NCBI GenBank assembly: GCA_036873755.1
Contig: JAVTVY010016111.1
Coordinates: forward strand, 1-64,000
Reading direction: 5' to 3'
From: Hanleya hanleyi
Taxonomy: Eukaryota > Mollusca > Polyplacophora > Lepidopleurida > Hanleyidae
Length of the DNA stretch: 64,000 nt
Notes under the pieces: model-generated
The model's database searches: none
What the model saw: the letters and a program-made list of their open reading frames with translations, nothing else
Told to the model about the DNA's origin: nothing
In this document: piece by piece, positions 1 to 10,257 of the stretch
Layout: every line of letters starts with the position of its first letter
Position numbering within the stretch: the stretch's first letter is position 1
Program-made: the position numbers and the translations under genes

Positions 1-769
1 AGATATAGCGGTAGAAAAAAAAATATATCGCCCGACAATGCGTTACGGACAAATCCGTCTTTTTGTGACGCCACTTCATGGTGAGCAATGAAATTCGTTA
101 TCTGACAATCACACCGAAATCTTCAGCAGCTGCAAGACACATACAAACATCTATTCCAGGGTCGTGGAACATCTGACGAGAAGTGTTTTACTTGTATTGT
201 TTCCCCTCTTGACGACTAATGATTTGAAACGAAGGGGAATGCACTCCCCCCATTCCATTGTTCCCCGCTCTCTCGCTCCATTTCTCTCTCTCTTCCTCTC
301 TCTCTCTGTTTCTCTCTCTCTCATACATACCCGCCCTTCACCATCGCCTACATCCAAACTCGGCAACTCTGGCGCCATAGAGACCATTCTTTTATGGATT
401 GAAGATGTTTGGCGTTAGGGGCATTGTGTGTAATGGTAGAAATAACAAAATGCTGGGAACACTGTCAGAAGAATATGGTGACTCTGACCATATATTTTAT
501 ATGGATCATATTTCATGTGGTCAAATATCCATATTGACCCTGACCAATGTGGTATCAGCGACCATAAAAGTCGGTCACGTCTATACCATAGCATGAAATC
601 CGAACAGCGAATGTCAGCTGGGCGACTGACAATGAACTGGTCGTTTGTCCTTTAGTAGCCTCTCCACCTACACCACACTACTGTTTGAAAATTCCCCTTT
701 TCAAGTCTGAAATTCGACCAACCAAAATGTTAGCTTCACCAGCAGACTGTCTCAATCAAACCCCGGAGA
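1..769. other. Non-coding stretch with CT-rich tract
   Basis: No exon was recognised. A CT-rich simple-sequence tract lies at about 265-335. From about 475 to 595 there are repeated GACCATA/TATGGTC half-palindromes like the much longer array at 53.5-53.85 kb. The open frames here are low-complexity or unsupported. The stretch may be intron of the complement-like gene that follows. Confidence 0.5.
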
Positions 770-1600
770 TCATTCGGCACGGTCTCGTACTATAATGGAG
801 GATATAGTGACTGGTAGGAATCCATATTGGTATCCATGTTGAAACTCCTTTCAAGCACATCATCACGCCGGAACTCCCTTCAGCGCATGTCAGCTGTACG
901 ACCTCCGTTGCCATAGAGATCGGCTTGAAATGAAAAGCCAGGACAAACATCTCGAATTAGACGAGATCTTTCAGTGACAGAATCAAGAGGATATTCAAGT
1001 CATTTAGATATATATATATATATTGTGGAGAAATACAGCGAGGACTATGTGATCGGACACACATCCTGTAGTACGTGCTGACATGTGTCACACGTCCGGC
1101 GGATCAAGATTTACAGCTGAGAGCTGTAAAATCCCTACATCATTAATGTGCAATGTCAGATGACTTCGATGGAATCGGCCGAGCGATCGCGAATGCCCCG
1201 GAGATCACACTAGAGAGCATTCGCGACCGCTCGGCCTATTCCGTTGAAGCCATATGACCTCGCGGATGAATAGGTATAAATCGTGATCCGCCGCACGTGA
1301 GGCACACCACGTACTAGAGGATGTATTTCCGCTCAGATAGTCCTCGTTGTATTATCCGGAGATAAAATATATATTTGAATGAATTGAATGTTCCCCTGAT
1401 TCTATCTAATTTGAGGTGTTTCACTTGAGTTTTCGTCGCCAGATGACTTCCATGGCAACGGAAGTCGTACTGCTGACATGCGCTGTTTGGAGTTAAGGAG
1501 TAATACTGTGCCGACAAGGAGTGTAGCCATGGATGCCAATATATGGATTCCTGCCAGTGATGGACGAGATCAGTATAGCCTACATATACTACGAGCCTAG
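770..1600. repeat. Foldback (long inverted-repeat) element of about 830 bp
   Basis: The left part (about 805-922) and right part (about 1444-1565) are imperfect reverse complements: the left CGCATGTCAGCTGTACGACC pairs with GTCGTACTGCTGACATGCGC on the right. Pairing continues inward through GCGAGGACTAT/ATAGTCCTCG to a centre near 1190 with GGCCGAGCGATCGCGAATG facing CATTCGCGACCGCTCGGCC. There is no internal ORF, so it is a non-autonomous foldback/MITE-like element. No target-site duplication could be fixed. Confidence 0.75.
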
Positions 1601-1698
1601 TCTGAGTGACTGAATAGCTATCTAATGATGAAGTTGTAACGGTCACCTAACGGTTTTATTTTATATGTCTGACATAATCGTATTAAATTCGTCGACAG

Positions 1699-1902
1699 GG
1701 AAACACAATATGGGCGGAGATCCCAAACCGGTGGCAGACTTCCTGAAGAAGACTTATTTGGTGGATATCTATACTATCGGCCTTGGCGACGATATCGACC
1801 AAAACGTGCTTGCGGATATCGCATCCGCTGACCAATTCTATCACCTAGAGAAAACCACAGATCTTGAAACTTTAACTAAAAGTCTAACAGATGGTTCAGC
1901 TG
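1699..1902 (+). CDS. Complement factor B/C2-like gene, exon encoding the end of a VWA domain
   Basis: The exon reads KHNMGGDPKP...VDIYTIGLGDDIDQNVLADIAS...FYHLEKTTDLETL, the C-terminal half of a von Willebrand A domain of the kind in complement factor B/C2, where VWA precedes a trypsin domain. The proposed acceptor is the AG at 1697-1698 (GTCGACAG); its pyrimidine tract is weak, so the left edge is the least certain. The donor is G|GTAAGTG after 1902, leaving phase 1, and the next exon supplies the two bases that complete a GAT codon. The MIDAS-bearing start of the VWA domain and any upstream modules are not visible and should lie in exons before the window. The product would be a secreted zymogen that binds a C3-like partner and is cleaved to a convertase. 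It could instead be another VWA-trypsin protein. Confidence 0.75.
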
Positions 1903-2544
1903 GTAAGTGAACTTGAATCATCTCCACCATCTGAACGGAGTTCACTGATCAATGGATAAATGAGTCTGACTCTGTCTATAGGTAAACTGTAACAGTAATG
2001 TTGGAATGTTTCTTGAAAAATGGACGGTAGACAACGACATTAGAAGCTCTCGTTAATGGAGTTTTATGGAAACAACAGAGCATCACGGGATATCTTGCAT
2101 ATTTGAAGTACTTGATTGGGTGATTCAAATTTTTAAAACGAAATCCGGCATTTTCATTGGCCTGTGGAGAACATGGACGGAAATGCAACCAATCATAAGA
2201 GTTTCTGTAACGGTTCATTGAAAGGGATGGAAGACTTGGGGAGGGATATGCATCGCAATACCAGATAATAGCAACATGAACTATTATTAATAAATATTTA
2301 GATTTTTATTACTTATTATTGGCAACAATCTTCAATCACATCGAAACATTTATCAAGATCACTGAAATGCACATATATTGCGCTAGGGATTGTAATTGTA
2401 ATTTGACACTCAGTGCCAAAACCCCCCAAAATTTTAGAGGACGTACGATGGGATGTTAAAACCAAGGAAAATGATTATCTCTGACGATGGGATGTTAAAA
2501 CCAAGGAAAGTGATTATATCTGACGTTGTATTCTCTTATTTCAG
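1903..2544 (+). other. Intron of the complement-like gene
   Basis: This lies between the GTAAGTG donor at 1903 and the pyrimidine-rich acceptor ending TATTTCAG at 2544. It contains a direct duplication of about 38 bp (units beginning ACGATGGGATGTTAAAACCA near 2446 and 2484). Nothing else was recognised. Confidence 0.7.
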
Positions 2545-2702
2545 ATGGCTACAGCTCGTGTGGAGTCGGGGGACTGATCAACCTCTCCAATAACGCCAAT
2601 ATCACGGAGCCAGGCGAGGCCAAAGATATCACACACTGGCCATGGATGGCGTCCATGGCGTCCATACACTATGATGCACATGGTACAGGAAAACGTGCCG
2701 CT
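2545..2702 (+). CDS. Complement factor B/C2-like gene, linker and start of trypsin domain
   Basis: This exon begins after TTCTCTTATTTCAG and ends before GTATGT. It completes a split GAT codon from the previous exon (phase 1) and ends in phase 0. It encodes a CGVGGL segment, which may hold the linker cysteine that in factor B relatives bonds to the protease domain, an N-glycosylation-type NIT, then THWPWMASMASIHYD, matching the first strand of a chymotrypsin-fold domain (usually WPWQ/HPWQ). The matching phases on both sides support one gene with the exons at 1699 and 4924. A MASMAS doubling is a small local repeat. Confidence 0.75.
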
Positions 2703-4923
2703 GTATGTATTTTGCATGAACGCCAACATGTATCAATCTCAGTGAACTCAGGCATAATATCACGGAATATTATATATATATATCACACCTGGGCTATATG
2801 AATCCACCCTGGCTAAACCAGGTGTATTTCTATCCTAGATACCCCTGCATACATGGGAATGTATGGTGTTCATGAAAAATTCAACTGTAAATTTCAACCA
2901 ATCAGCAAAGCAACATCCTGTGTATACTGACCAATCAGATCACTTGTTTTGTGCGACCATGCCATGTTAGATTGTATACACTGAAGGTGGACGGAACATG
3001 GTCTGCTATGCAAATGGTCAAGGTTTCGCCTTTTACTCAAAACAAAACCTTGGCTTTGTGAAGATGTATACCAAATCCAGTGAGAATCATCTGTATATGA
3101 GACATAACTTCAAAATGACGCCCCTTGTAATTACACACCTAGGCACTTTGACCAACACAGAAACAACGATTCAGTGAAACAGCACCCAAAGCAGTACGGC
3201 ATGATTCGTGGTGAATGTATACGTCTTCAGAAATTTCAAAGGCTTGTTCCCGCCGAATAGTCTGTTTTTGCCAGGTCGCTGGATATATCAAAAGCCCGTC
3301 TCGTGGAAAGTTGTAAATATCCGTGAAGAAAGGCAGAATTGTCGTCATTTGCTTACTATGAGATCTTGCATATTCGTTACACCAAACCAATTTGTCGAGA
3401 GTGTGAACGTAGAAATTGTTTTGGTGAACGAAGATGGAGAGCTTGGAGAACACCGGCAAACAACTGTCAATTTTTTCATAGCTTTACCACTAGATGGTAT
3501 TTCTTTTACCACTAGATGGTATTTCCCCGATATATCATGTTGTGTTACCTAGATTGCTACATGTATATGCATGATTCGTTATAAACAGATGGGGGGAAAA
3601 AAGAGAACAGGTCTGTAGGTTGTACTGCTATTTCATGTCACAATGTGTCCAAATGCCGTAATGCGACAAACAATGAGCAAAAGAATAAGAATAATATAAA
3701 CAAGGCAACATTAGATCTGAACAAGCTATTGACCGACAGAACAAGTGTAATAGTATAATTACAATAAATGTGGATAAAATATAGAGACACATATAACTTT
3801 CATCATATATTATCCTTTTAAAGTATTTATTTGGTTTCTTATTTAATCGTTTTTAATTTTGTATCTCTGCATTAATAGTGTTGAATTTATATCATTTTAA
3901 CGGCTGGTTGAGCCCCTAATTTCGTAAGTTACGAATACAAGCATTTCCATATGTCCATGCAATATAGGAATCGACTTCAAATATGAAAACAGGATGTTGA
4001 GCGACTTTGACTCTTATTGTAGCAACAGGAAAAATATGAAACTGAATATGGCTGGAAATGAAATCAAAGTAAACAGAGAGAGGGCGAAATACCAAACTTT
4101 CTGCGCTATCTCCGGAACGACAAAAAATGGAGGACTGAAACTCCTTGACTTTATAGTTTGTCATATTGGGGTCATTTTGAGCCTATTTGCCTACCACCCC
4201 GAGCAGAGAATCATGGGTAAATTTAAAATGGCGTTCACGTGGGGTACCAGAAAAGTGATGTTTTTGTTATATTTCTTCAAAGTTTCTGCTTTTCAGCAAT
4301 GAAAAGTGGTCAAAAGCTATTTTATTGCACGTCACATTAATATTTACTAATTTATCATGCAGTTTTTGCGGGGAAATTGCATAAGTAAAAAAATCGGAAA
4401 ATCCGACCGAAAAATCGATCAATAATGCCGTTTTTGAAAATGACGTCACTGTGACGACATCAAAGCGGTCATCTTGGATTTTTTTTCTCGCATTTCCTGG
4501 TAGAGCTTGACCCAAGGGTATGGTGTGGTAAGTTTCAGCCCGCTAGCTCAAGGGGTAATAAAAATAATTATCGGCCCCCCCCAGGACAGGAAACGTCCCA
4601 AAAAGCCCAGGCCAGATAGGCTTTAACGCCGATGAGTTTATAGCATAACCACCAAGATGTTTAGAACCTACACAAGTTTAGACTGAAAGGTGTGCTCAAA
4701 CTGAACCTTTAGTGTTCTAACCTTCAACATGTGATTTAGAGTAACGAGGATTCGTACGTCACCTGTTATGGAACGAAACACATAATTAAACTACAGTATC
4801 ATGGACATATGGAAAAGTTTCGTAGATCGCAGGTTGTTTTACAAAGTCTACGACTAATTGATCTTTGGTGCTAATTTGCAGCTTATGAAAATTTTGATGC
4901 ATCATTATTTCATTTTCCCTCAG
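2703..4923 (+). other. Intron of the complement-like gene
   Basis: A 2.2-kb intron. It holds an AT microsatellite and a short hairpin (about 2765-2835), a 21-bp duplication (about 3484-3525, TTTACCACTAGATGGTATTT) and an AT-rich segment at 3700-3900. The stretch at 4430-4500 has GACGTCACTGTGACG and a CATCTTGGATTT motif also seen near 16.5 kb. No coding exon was recognised. Confidence 0.6.
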
Positions 4924-5041
4924 TATTCCTTTGAATGTGGTGCTTCGCTGATTGACCCCCAGTGGGTCCTAACTGCTGCTCATTGTGCCTTTAAGAATAG
5001 GAAAGAGAAAAAGGACCCTACAGATATGGATGTGAGGATGG
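4924..5041 (+). CDS. Complement factor B/C2-like gene, trypsin exon with catalytic His
   Basis: This exon is bounded by ATTTCATTTTCCCTCAG and G|GTAAGAA and joins the previous exon in phase 0. It encodes YSFECGASLIDPQWVLTAAH plus C, the classic trypsin-family segment. The histidine of TAAHC is the catalytic His, and the two cysteines form the loop disulphide around it. It leaves in phase 1. The exons carrying the catalytic Asp and Ser are not recognisable downstream, where repeats and the Polinton block begin. The gene either continues beyond very large repeat-filled introns or has been broken. Confidence 0.85.
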
Positions 5042-5095
5042 GTAAGAAAATCATATATTCCTACGAAGTAGGCTACCATTTGCAAATTGTCCGGT

Positions 5096-5140
5096 AATGA
5101 GTGAGTGAGTGAGTGAGACAGTGAGTGAGTGAGTCAGTCC
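5096..5140. repeat. GTGA tetranucleotide microsatellite
   Basis: Runs of GAGTGAGTGAGT. Similar GTGA/TCAC arrays recur at 38.2-38.4, 40.4-40.5 and 44.17-44.29 kb. Confidence 0.9.
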
Positions 5141-5454
5141 ATCCGAATCATTTCGTCGGCAAAATAAGGAGAACCGCTGACATTAGAACCTTGAGTTTTG
5201 GCATGAAGGTGTATTAGGGGACTGTTGCCAGCAAGTTCTGAGCTGACCTACTTTTGATGAAAATTTCTGGTGATTTTTGATGAAAATCACAGGTGATTCT
5301 GACTTGGGCCGTGCCCATCTTAATATAGGCAGGATTTCAACTTGGGGCGAGGGGATTTCCAAGAGCTCAGTGCGCGACGGAGGCCTAATGCCTACCCTAC
5401 TTCGTAGGTCCTGTGACGTTAGTCACACTGCCATGTATACAGTACACAGCACAA
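5141..5454. other. Non-coding stretch
   Basis: Contains a small duplication (TTTTGATGAAAAT at about 5251 and 5276). No gene was seen. Confidence 0.5.
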
Positions 5455-6075
5455 ATTCTGACTGACCGATAATGCTCAGTTTGTGACTGCGCGGAACTGT
5501 GTGGTGACTGCGTGGTTCTGTGTGGTTACTGCCTGGAACTGTGTGGTGACTGCATGGTTCTGTGTGGTTACTGCCTGGAACTGTGGGTGTGGTTACTGCC
5601 TGGAACTGTGTTGCTACTGCGTGGTTCTGTGTGGTTACTGCGTGGTTCTGTTTGGTTATACGCATGGAACTGTGTGGTTACTGCGTGGTTCCACTAAAAA
5701 CGTACACCGATCAGTACCATTCAGTTGACATCTGTACAGTACTGATCAGTTTCACCGTCGTATCTATCAATTACTGCAATTACTGAAATTTAACACCAAT
5801 TACTGAAAAGGGATAATGTGGCGTTTTGCCTACTGGTATTGCACAGTATACAGTTACCTTTTTTGTTTTTGCTGTTGGTGGTCACAATTGCACATTAACT
5901 TATCAGTACCGACAAGTTACTATGCAGCACTGTTCAGTTTTTGTGAGGAACTATGATCAGACGTTCACAAAGTTAGACCGCGGTTCGCAGTTCGCAGTAT
6001 CACGTCGGTACTATTTAGTTAGTGACTGAACAATACTGAGTAATGGGGATAACACGCAGTTCCGTGCAGTGAAAA
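5455..6075. repeat. CAGT/ACTG-rich inverted-repeat element containing a 21-bp minisatellite
   Basis: From about 5484 to 5695 there are roughly ten copies of a 21-bp unit alternating between TGGTTCTGTGTGGTTACTGC and TGGAACTGTGTGGTGACTGC forms. Because 21 is a multiple of three, all frames stay open (WFCVVTA-type heptads), and the ORFs here are artefacts of that. The rest is strewn with CAGTACTG motifs. The outer parts ACTGCGCGGAACTGTG (left) and CACGCAGTTCCGTGCAGT (right, about 6055-6072) are inverted copies, suggesting one non-autonomous element. Confidence 0.65.
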
Positions 6076-6261
6076 TTTGGCTGTGTACGTCATTGACTGT
6101 TGTCTTACTTGTCGGAACGGCAAGCGTCAGATCTGACCTACAGTAGCCAACCGTGGTCAGTAAAATGAATGTTCCTGTCCGTAATTGGAATATCTTTTCA
6201 TGAATTTGAGTGAGTGCATGTGATTTAACGTTGCTTTCGACTATATTTCAGTCATATCACG

Positions 6262-6385
6262 ACGTTGGGTGCTATTCCTTTTCACACCCGGGAACCGCAC
6301 GGGTTGGGTGCTATTCCTTTTCACACCCGGGAACCCCACAGGTGCCTCAGTTAGTCGCCTCTTACGACAAGCTCTCTGAGGAGCT
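6262..6385. repeat. Two-copy direct repeat and molluscan-type repeat motif
   Basis: The unit GTTGGGTGCTATTCCTTTTC followed by ACACCCGGGAACC occurs twice in tandem (about 6265 and 6304). It is followed by AGTTAGTCGCCTCTTACGAC, a motif I associate from general knowledge with dispersed repeats in gastropod and bivalve genomes. The taxonomic reading is an inference. Confidence 0.5.
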
Positions 6386-6439
6386 GAGGCCTATTCTTAC
6401 CATGACCTGCGGTGTGCACAACGACATCAGTAGTATATA

Positions 6440-7640
6440 GACAGGATATAGTCTCTAGTTGACCTTTGACCTCGGCCAAACCACTTTTAGTCGGTAGGGG
6501 TCAAAGATCAATGAGTGCACTTGAGAATACAGCGAAGAGATAAGGCCTTATTGACCTTTGACCAACCTTGCATCCCTACCGACTAAAAGTGGTGAGGTCG
6601 AAAGGTCAATTAGGTGATTCCTCCCCGGTGATGCGGTTTGGCGGTGATGCGGTCTGCCTCCGCGGACAGAAAGCAGTCCCAAGTATATAGAGGGCTGAGG
6701 GTATGTCTGACTGTATGGAATGCATGTATTGACTTGTGTCTGGGGTTTTTCCATCACGGGGAGTGGGCAGGTGTATGACGTCACTTTCGGTCTGCGTGAA
6801 TCGGGCGTGACCTGGGTATGACTGTATGGGATGTGCTGACTTGGTTCTGAGTTTTTTCTATCACGGAGAGGTCACGTGATAGTTCAAGGTCATATTGAAT
6901 GATGGGAATGCATGTACTGACCTGTTGTGGATATTGACTCTCATTGACCTTTGACCTCAAAAATTTGCATATTGGGGAGAAAAACTACCTCTGAACACAG
7001 AAAAGTTCCAATTGTGACCTTTGACAGCCAATCAGAAGCGAGTATTTTGACCTCGTCTGACTGTATGGAATGCATGTACTGACTTGATTCTGGGGCCTTT
7101 AAATCACGGAGAGTGCGCAGGTGTATGACGTCACTTCCGGTCTGCGAGTATAGAAAGAGTATTAAATAGCTTATTGACCGTTGATCTCAAAAATTTGCAT
7201 ATCGTGACCTTTGACAGCCAATCAGAAGCGAGTATTTTGACCTCGTCTGACTGTATGCATGTACTGACTTGGTTCTGGGGGTTTTCCATCACGGGGAGTG
7301 CGCAGGTGTATGACGTCACTTCCGGCCTGCGAGTATAGAAAGAGTATTAAATAGCTTAATGACCTTTGACCTAAAAAAATTGCATATCGTGATCTTTGAC
7401 AGCCAATCAGAAGCGAGTATTTTGACCTCGTCTGACTGTATGTATGTACTGACTTGGTTCTGGGGGTTTTCCATCATGGGGAGTGCGCAGGTGTATGACA
7501 TCACTTCCGGCCTGCGTGAATCGGGCGTGACCTGGGTATGTCTGACTGTATGGAATGCATGTACTGACTTGATTCTGGGGGTTTTTCCATCACGTGGAGG
7601 TCACGTGATCACACTAGTTCAAGGTCAGGGTTTTTCCATG
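6440..7640. repeat. Tandem array of 185-190-bp units with CRE/ETS and CCAAT motifs
   Basis: Units of about 185-190 bp repeat across 6.6-7.6 kb; the block GCCAATCAGAAGCGAGTATT lies at 7027, 7217 and 7402. Each unit also has a CTGACTGTATG...ATGTACTGACTTG segment, a TTCCATCACGG segment and TGACGTCACTTCCGG (a CRE abutting an ETS-type site) at about 7128 and 7312, with variants near 6776 and 7497. The 20-bp CCAAT block recurs in both arms of the 35.6-43.1-kb palindrome. The GATGCGGT...CTCCGCGG segment near 6630 recurs near 35.29 kb. I read this as a Polinton-type terminal repeat array. Confidence 0.8.
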
Positions 7641-7741
7641 AAACCATGGGAAGGAAGACTTATATATAACATAATCTATAGGTGTTGGACGATTTTATTA
7701 GGACGAGTCTAGCATCCGTGCGACCCGTGGGTCGAGCGTTT

Positions 7742-9001
7742 ATTGTCCAGTATATCTCCGCAAAAAATAAACAAACAAAAAGGGGATTCCCCTTTGGCAT
7801 CGATGGTGCTGCCCTCTAGAGGCAGGGTGGATGCATGTAACATTTATCCAGATATAAAAAGCGGAACACGGACTTTACCGTAGAAAATACTCCTATCAAC
7901 CCTATCCCAAAGGACTAATATCGGGGCCTGCTGAGAGAGGAAGGGTGGGGGAGTGGGTGTATGTAAATTTAGGATTGGTCCCGAAACTATAAAAAGCGGA
8001 ACACGGACTTTACCCCTAACATAGGGGAAAACCCCTTTCAACCCTATCGCAAAGGGCGAATATCGGTCCCCCGGGCTTATCGGGGCCTTCTGAGAGAGGT
8101 AGGGTGGTTGCATGTTTTCACAGAAAAAAAAAATATATAAAAAGCGTAACACGGACTTTATCCCTACAATAGGGGAAAACTCCTATCAACCCATCCCGGC
8201 CCGGCCCGGTCCGGCCGCAGCGCGCGCGCGTTATCCGGCCGCACGCCTGCGCGGCATCACCGGAAGTGCGCGGGTCAAAAGGTCAAAGGTCACATTCAGG
8301 TCAAAAGGTCAAAGGTCCCCCTTCCGGCAAGGCTCGGCCCTCTGCGGGCCAATAGATAGCCCAGTATTGTCCAGTATATCTCCGCAAAAAATAAACAAAC
8401 AAAAAGGGGATTCCCCTTTGGCATCGATGGTGCTGCCCTCTAGAGGCAGGGTGGGTGCATGTAAAATTTATCCAGATATAAAAAGCGGAACACGGACTTT
8501 ACCGTAAAAAATACTCCTATCAACCCTATCCCAAAGGGCTAATATCGGTCCCCGGGCTTATCGGGGCCTGCTGAGAGAGGAAGGGTGGGGGAGGGGGTGT
8601 ATCTAAATTTGGATTTGTCCCGAAACTATAAAAAGCGGAACACGGACTTTACCCCTAACATAGGGGAAAACCCCTATCAACCCTATCCCAAAGGGCGAAT
8701 ATCGGTCCCCCGGGCTTATCGGGGCTTGCTGAGAGAGGTAGGGTGGGTGCATGTTTTCACAGAAAAAAAAAATATATAAAAAGCGGAACAGGGACTTCAC
8801 CCCTACAATAGGGGAAAACTCCTATCAACCGTTCCCGGCCCGGCCCGGCCCGGCCGCAGCGCGCGCGCGTTATCCGGCCGCACGCCTGCGCGGCATCACC
8901 GGAAGTGCGCGGGTCAAAAGGTCAAAGGTCACATTCAGGTCAAAAGGTCAAAAGTCCCCCTTCCGGCAAGGCTCGGCCCTCTCCGGGCCAATAGATAGCC
9001 T
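7742..9001 (+). repeat. Tandem duplication (two copies of about 630 bp) with six TATAAAAAG sites
   Basis: Copy 1 is about 7742-8365 and copy 2 about 8366-9001. Each holds three sub-units of about 135-150 bp built on TATAAAAAGCGGAACACGGA. The TATA motifs start at 7853, 7988, 8136, 8477, 8627 and 8775. Each is followed by a short hairpin (CCCCTA...TAGGGG) and CAACCCTATCCCAAAGGGC. Each copy ends in a GC-rich block with GCGCGCGCG and a run of GGTCAAAAGGTCAAAGGTCA half-sites. The small ORFs here repeat with the units and are not genes. Confidence 0.85.
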
Positions 9002-9598
9002 TTATTTGTCCTCCCGAAGCCCCCATGGAATGCACAGGGTCCCCCACAATATAGCCAGCACTATGCCCATGTTAAATGGCCAGTGGGGAACCCTCAGTTT
9101 TCGCCAGAACCGTATTGGCACGAAAAAATACATGAAACCATAGAACTTATAGTAATAAACTTAACTAATCTATAGGTGTTGTACGAGTCTTCACTCGCCG
9201 TCTTCGTGGTGATATGTGGGAATTCGGTCATGTCTTTCCGCACCTCAAACCTCTATAGTGTTTTCATTCCACCTGTTGCTCTTGTAACTTGTAACGCCTC
9301 GTCAAAATTTTTGTACTGGAATGCCCGCTCTTAACCTAGACCAAAACGTGTACTCGGTCTGTGGGCTGATTTCATTGGCTCTCTATTTTACTGCAGTGTT
9401 CTTGCATTGTTTTCTGGACATTGATGGGTTACATTTGGCCCCATCCTAGGCCACTGATTGGCCACTTTCTCCACGGTGTTCAAGGCCAGTTTGACCGAAT
9501 CCCCACATGTCTGTCATAGCCTTCATGGCCGCTTGTGTTATGCTCATATAGAAAACACACAAGACAGGGTTTTTTTTGGTGAGATCTCATTTTGTTTT
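9002..9598. other. Non-coding stretch between repeat array and Polinton block
   Basis: No convincing gene. It contains repeated GGCCAxTGATTGGCC-like CCAAT segments near 9450. It probably includes one end of the Polinton-like block, but no terminal inverted repeat or target-site duplication could be fixed. Confidence 0.5.
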
Positions 9599-9604
9599 TT
9601 TATT
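9599..9604 (-). terminator. Polyadenylation signal of the structural gene unit
   Basis: TTTATT on the plus strand is AATAAA on the minus strand, about 120 bp beyond the protease stop. It is the first AATAAA after the run of minus-strand capsid genes. Confidence 0.55.
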
Positions 9605-9647
9605 CAGTGAACAACAACAACGTGAGAACAATCACGTGAAAACTGAA

Positions 9648-9760
9648 GCCCAGAACAGGGGGCTTGTACATTGAAATCGATAGAACTTAAGAGCCCAGAA
9701 CAGGGGGCTTTCCGTGAAAGAACTTAAGCCCAGAACGGGGCTTGTACATTGAAATGATGG
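9648..9760 (-). repeat. Triplicated 3' end of the protease ORF
   Basis: The segment AAGCCCAGAACGGGGCTTGT (ORF end) occurs as near-copies at about 9650, 9690 and 9728. Two of the copies continue into ACATTGAAAT. The outer two lie beyond the stop, so the last codons of the protease were duplicated downstream. Confidence 0.7.
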
Positions 9761-10257
9761 GCGGCCCAGTCATATACGAGTACATCGCGGTCCTCGGCCT
9801 TGGGGTACTCGTCAAACATCTGTACGATGGTAGATAAGGTTCTTCCCCGGCATCGATGGTACAGGTAAAACAAGCAATATTGTCCACACACGCTACTGGT
9901 CAGGCTTTGCAACGTTTGACTGTTCCAACACCACGTCTCTGTGCCTTGATCCATGAAGTCTGTTAAATCGGGATGGAGGGGTGGCAGGCCGTACGGGTCA
10001 AAGTATTCGCCCTGCTGTTCTGTCAAGTACACGCCCACCCAATGTTCACCGGGCCGATCCATCGGGTCCGTGTTGAGAACGTAAGCAGCAGGATACAAAC
10101 GGTCTAATGGGAACACATCTCGGGCGAACACCCCTTGAAAGACCATTCGTGTCCCTGGGTCATTCTCCAGCACGGTGGTTATCTGGTCTGTATCCGTGTT
10201 AGGTGGCAAAGTCACACAGGACGTTGCGCGCATCGTCCACTTGAATGATGTTGTCAA
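9724..10257 (-). CDS. Polinton adenain-like cysteine protease (PRO)
   Basis: A 177-codon frame resembling the adenovirus-type maturation protease of Polintons, which cleaves capsid precursor proteins during assembly. The expected residues are visible: His72 in GEHWVGVYL, Asp87 in EYFDPYG, Gln114 in WNSQTLQ, and Cys124 in SSVCGQYCLFYL. The frame is intact. The first ATG overlaps the end of the capsid gene by 59 bp. Similarity seems to begin only near TDTDQITTVL (residue 21), with no ATG there, so the native start may be lost. An AATAAA lies about 120 bp downstream and the last codons are triplicated. It is the final gene of a minus-strand capsid cluster. Identification is by motif and neighbours. 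Confidence 0.85.
   Translation of the reverse strand: MTTSFKWTMRATSCVTLPPNTDTDQITTVLENDPGTRMVFQGVFARDVFPLDRLYPAAYVLNTDPMDRPGEHWVGVYLTEQQGEYFDPYGLPPLHPDLTDFMDQGTETWCWNSQTLQSLTSSVCGQYCLFYLYHRCRGRTLSTIVQMFDEYPKAEDRDVLVYDWAAHHFNVQAPFWA

Noticed and set aside
5483..5786. Overlapping cysteine/tryptophan-rich ORFs
   Set aside because: They arise from a 21-bp minisatellite whose length is a multiple of three; no start context or domain.
8112..9143. 130-codon ORFs in the tandem 630-bp repeat
   Set aside because: The same frame appears in both repeat copies, follows the repeat structure, and has no protein family features.
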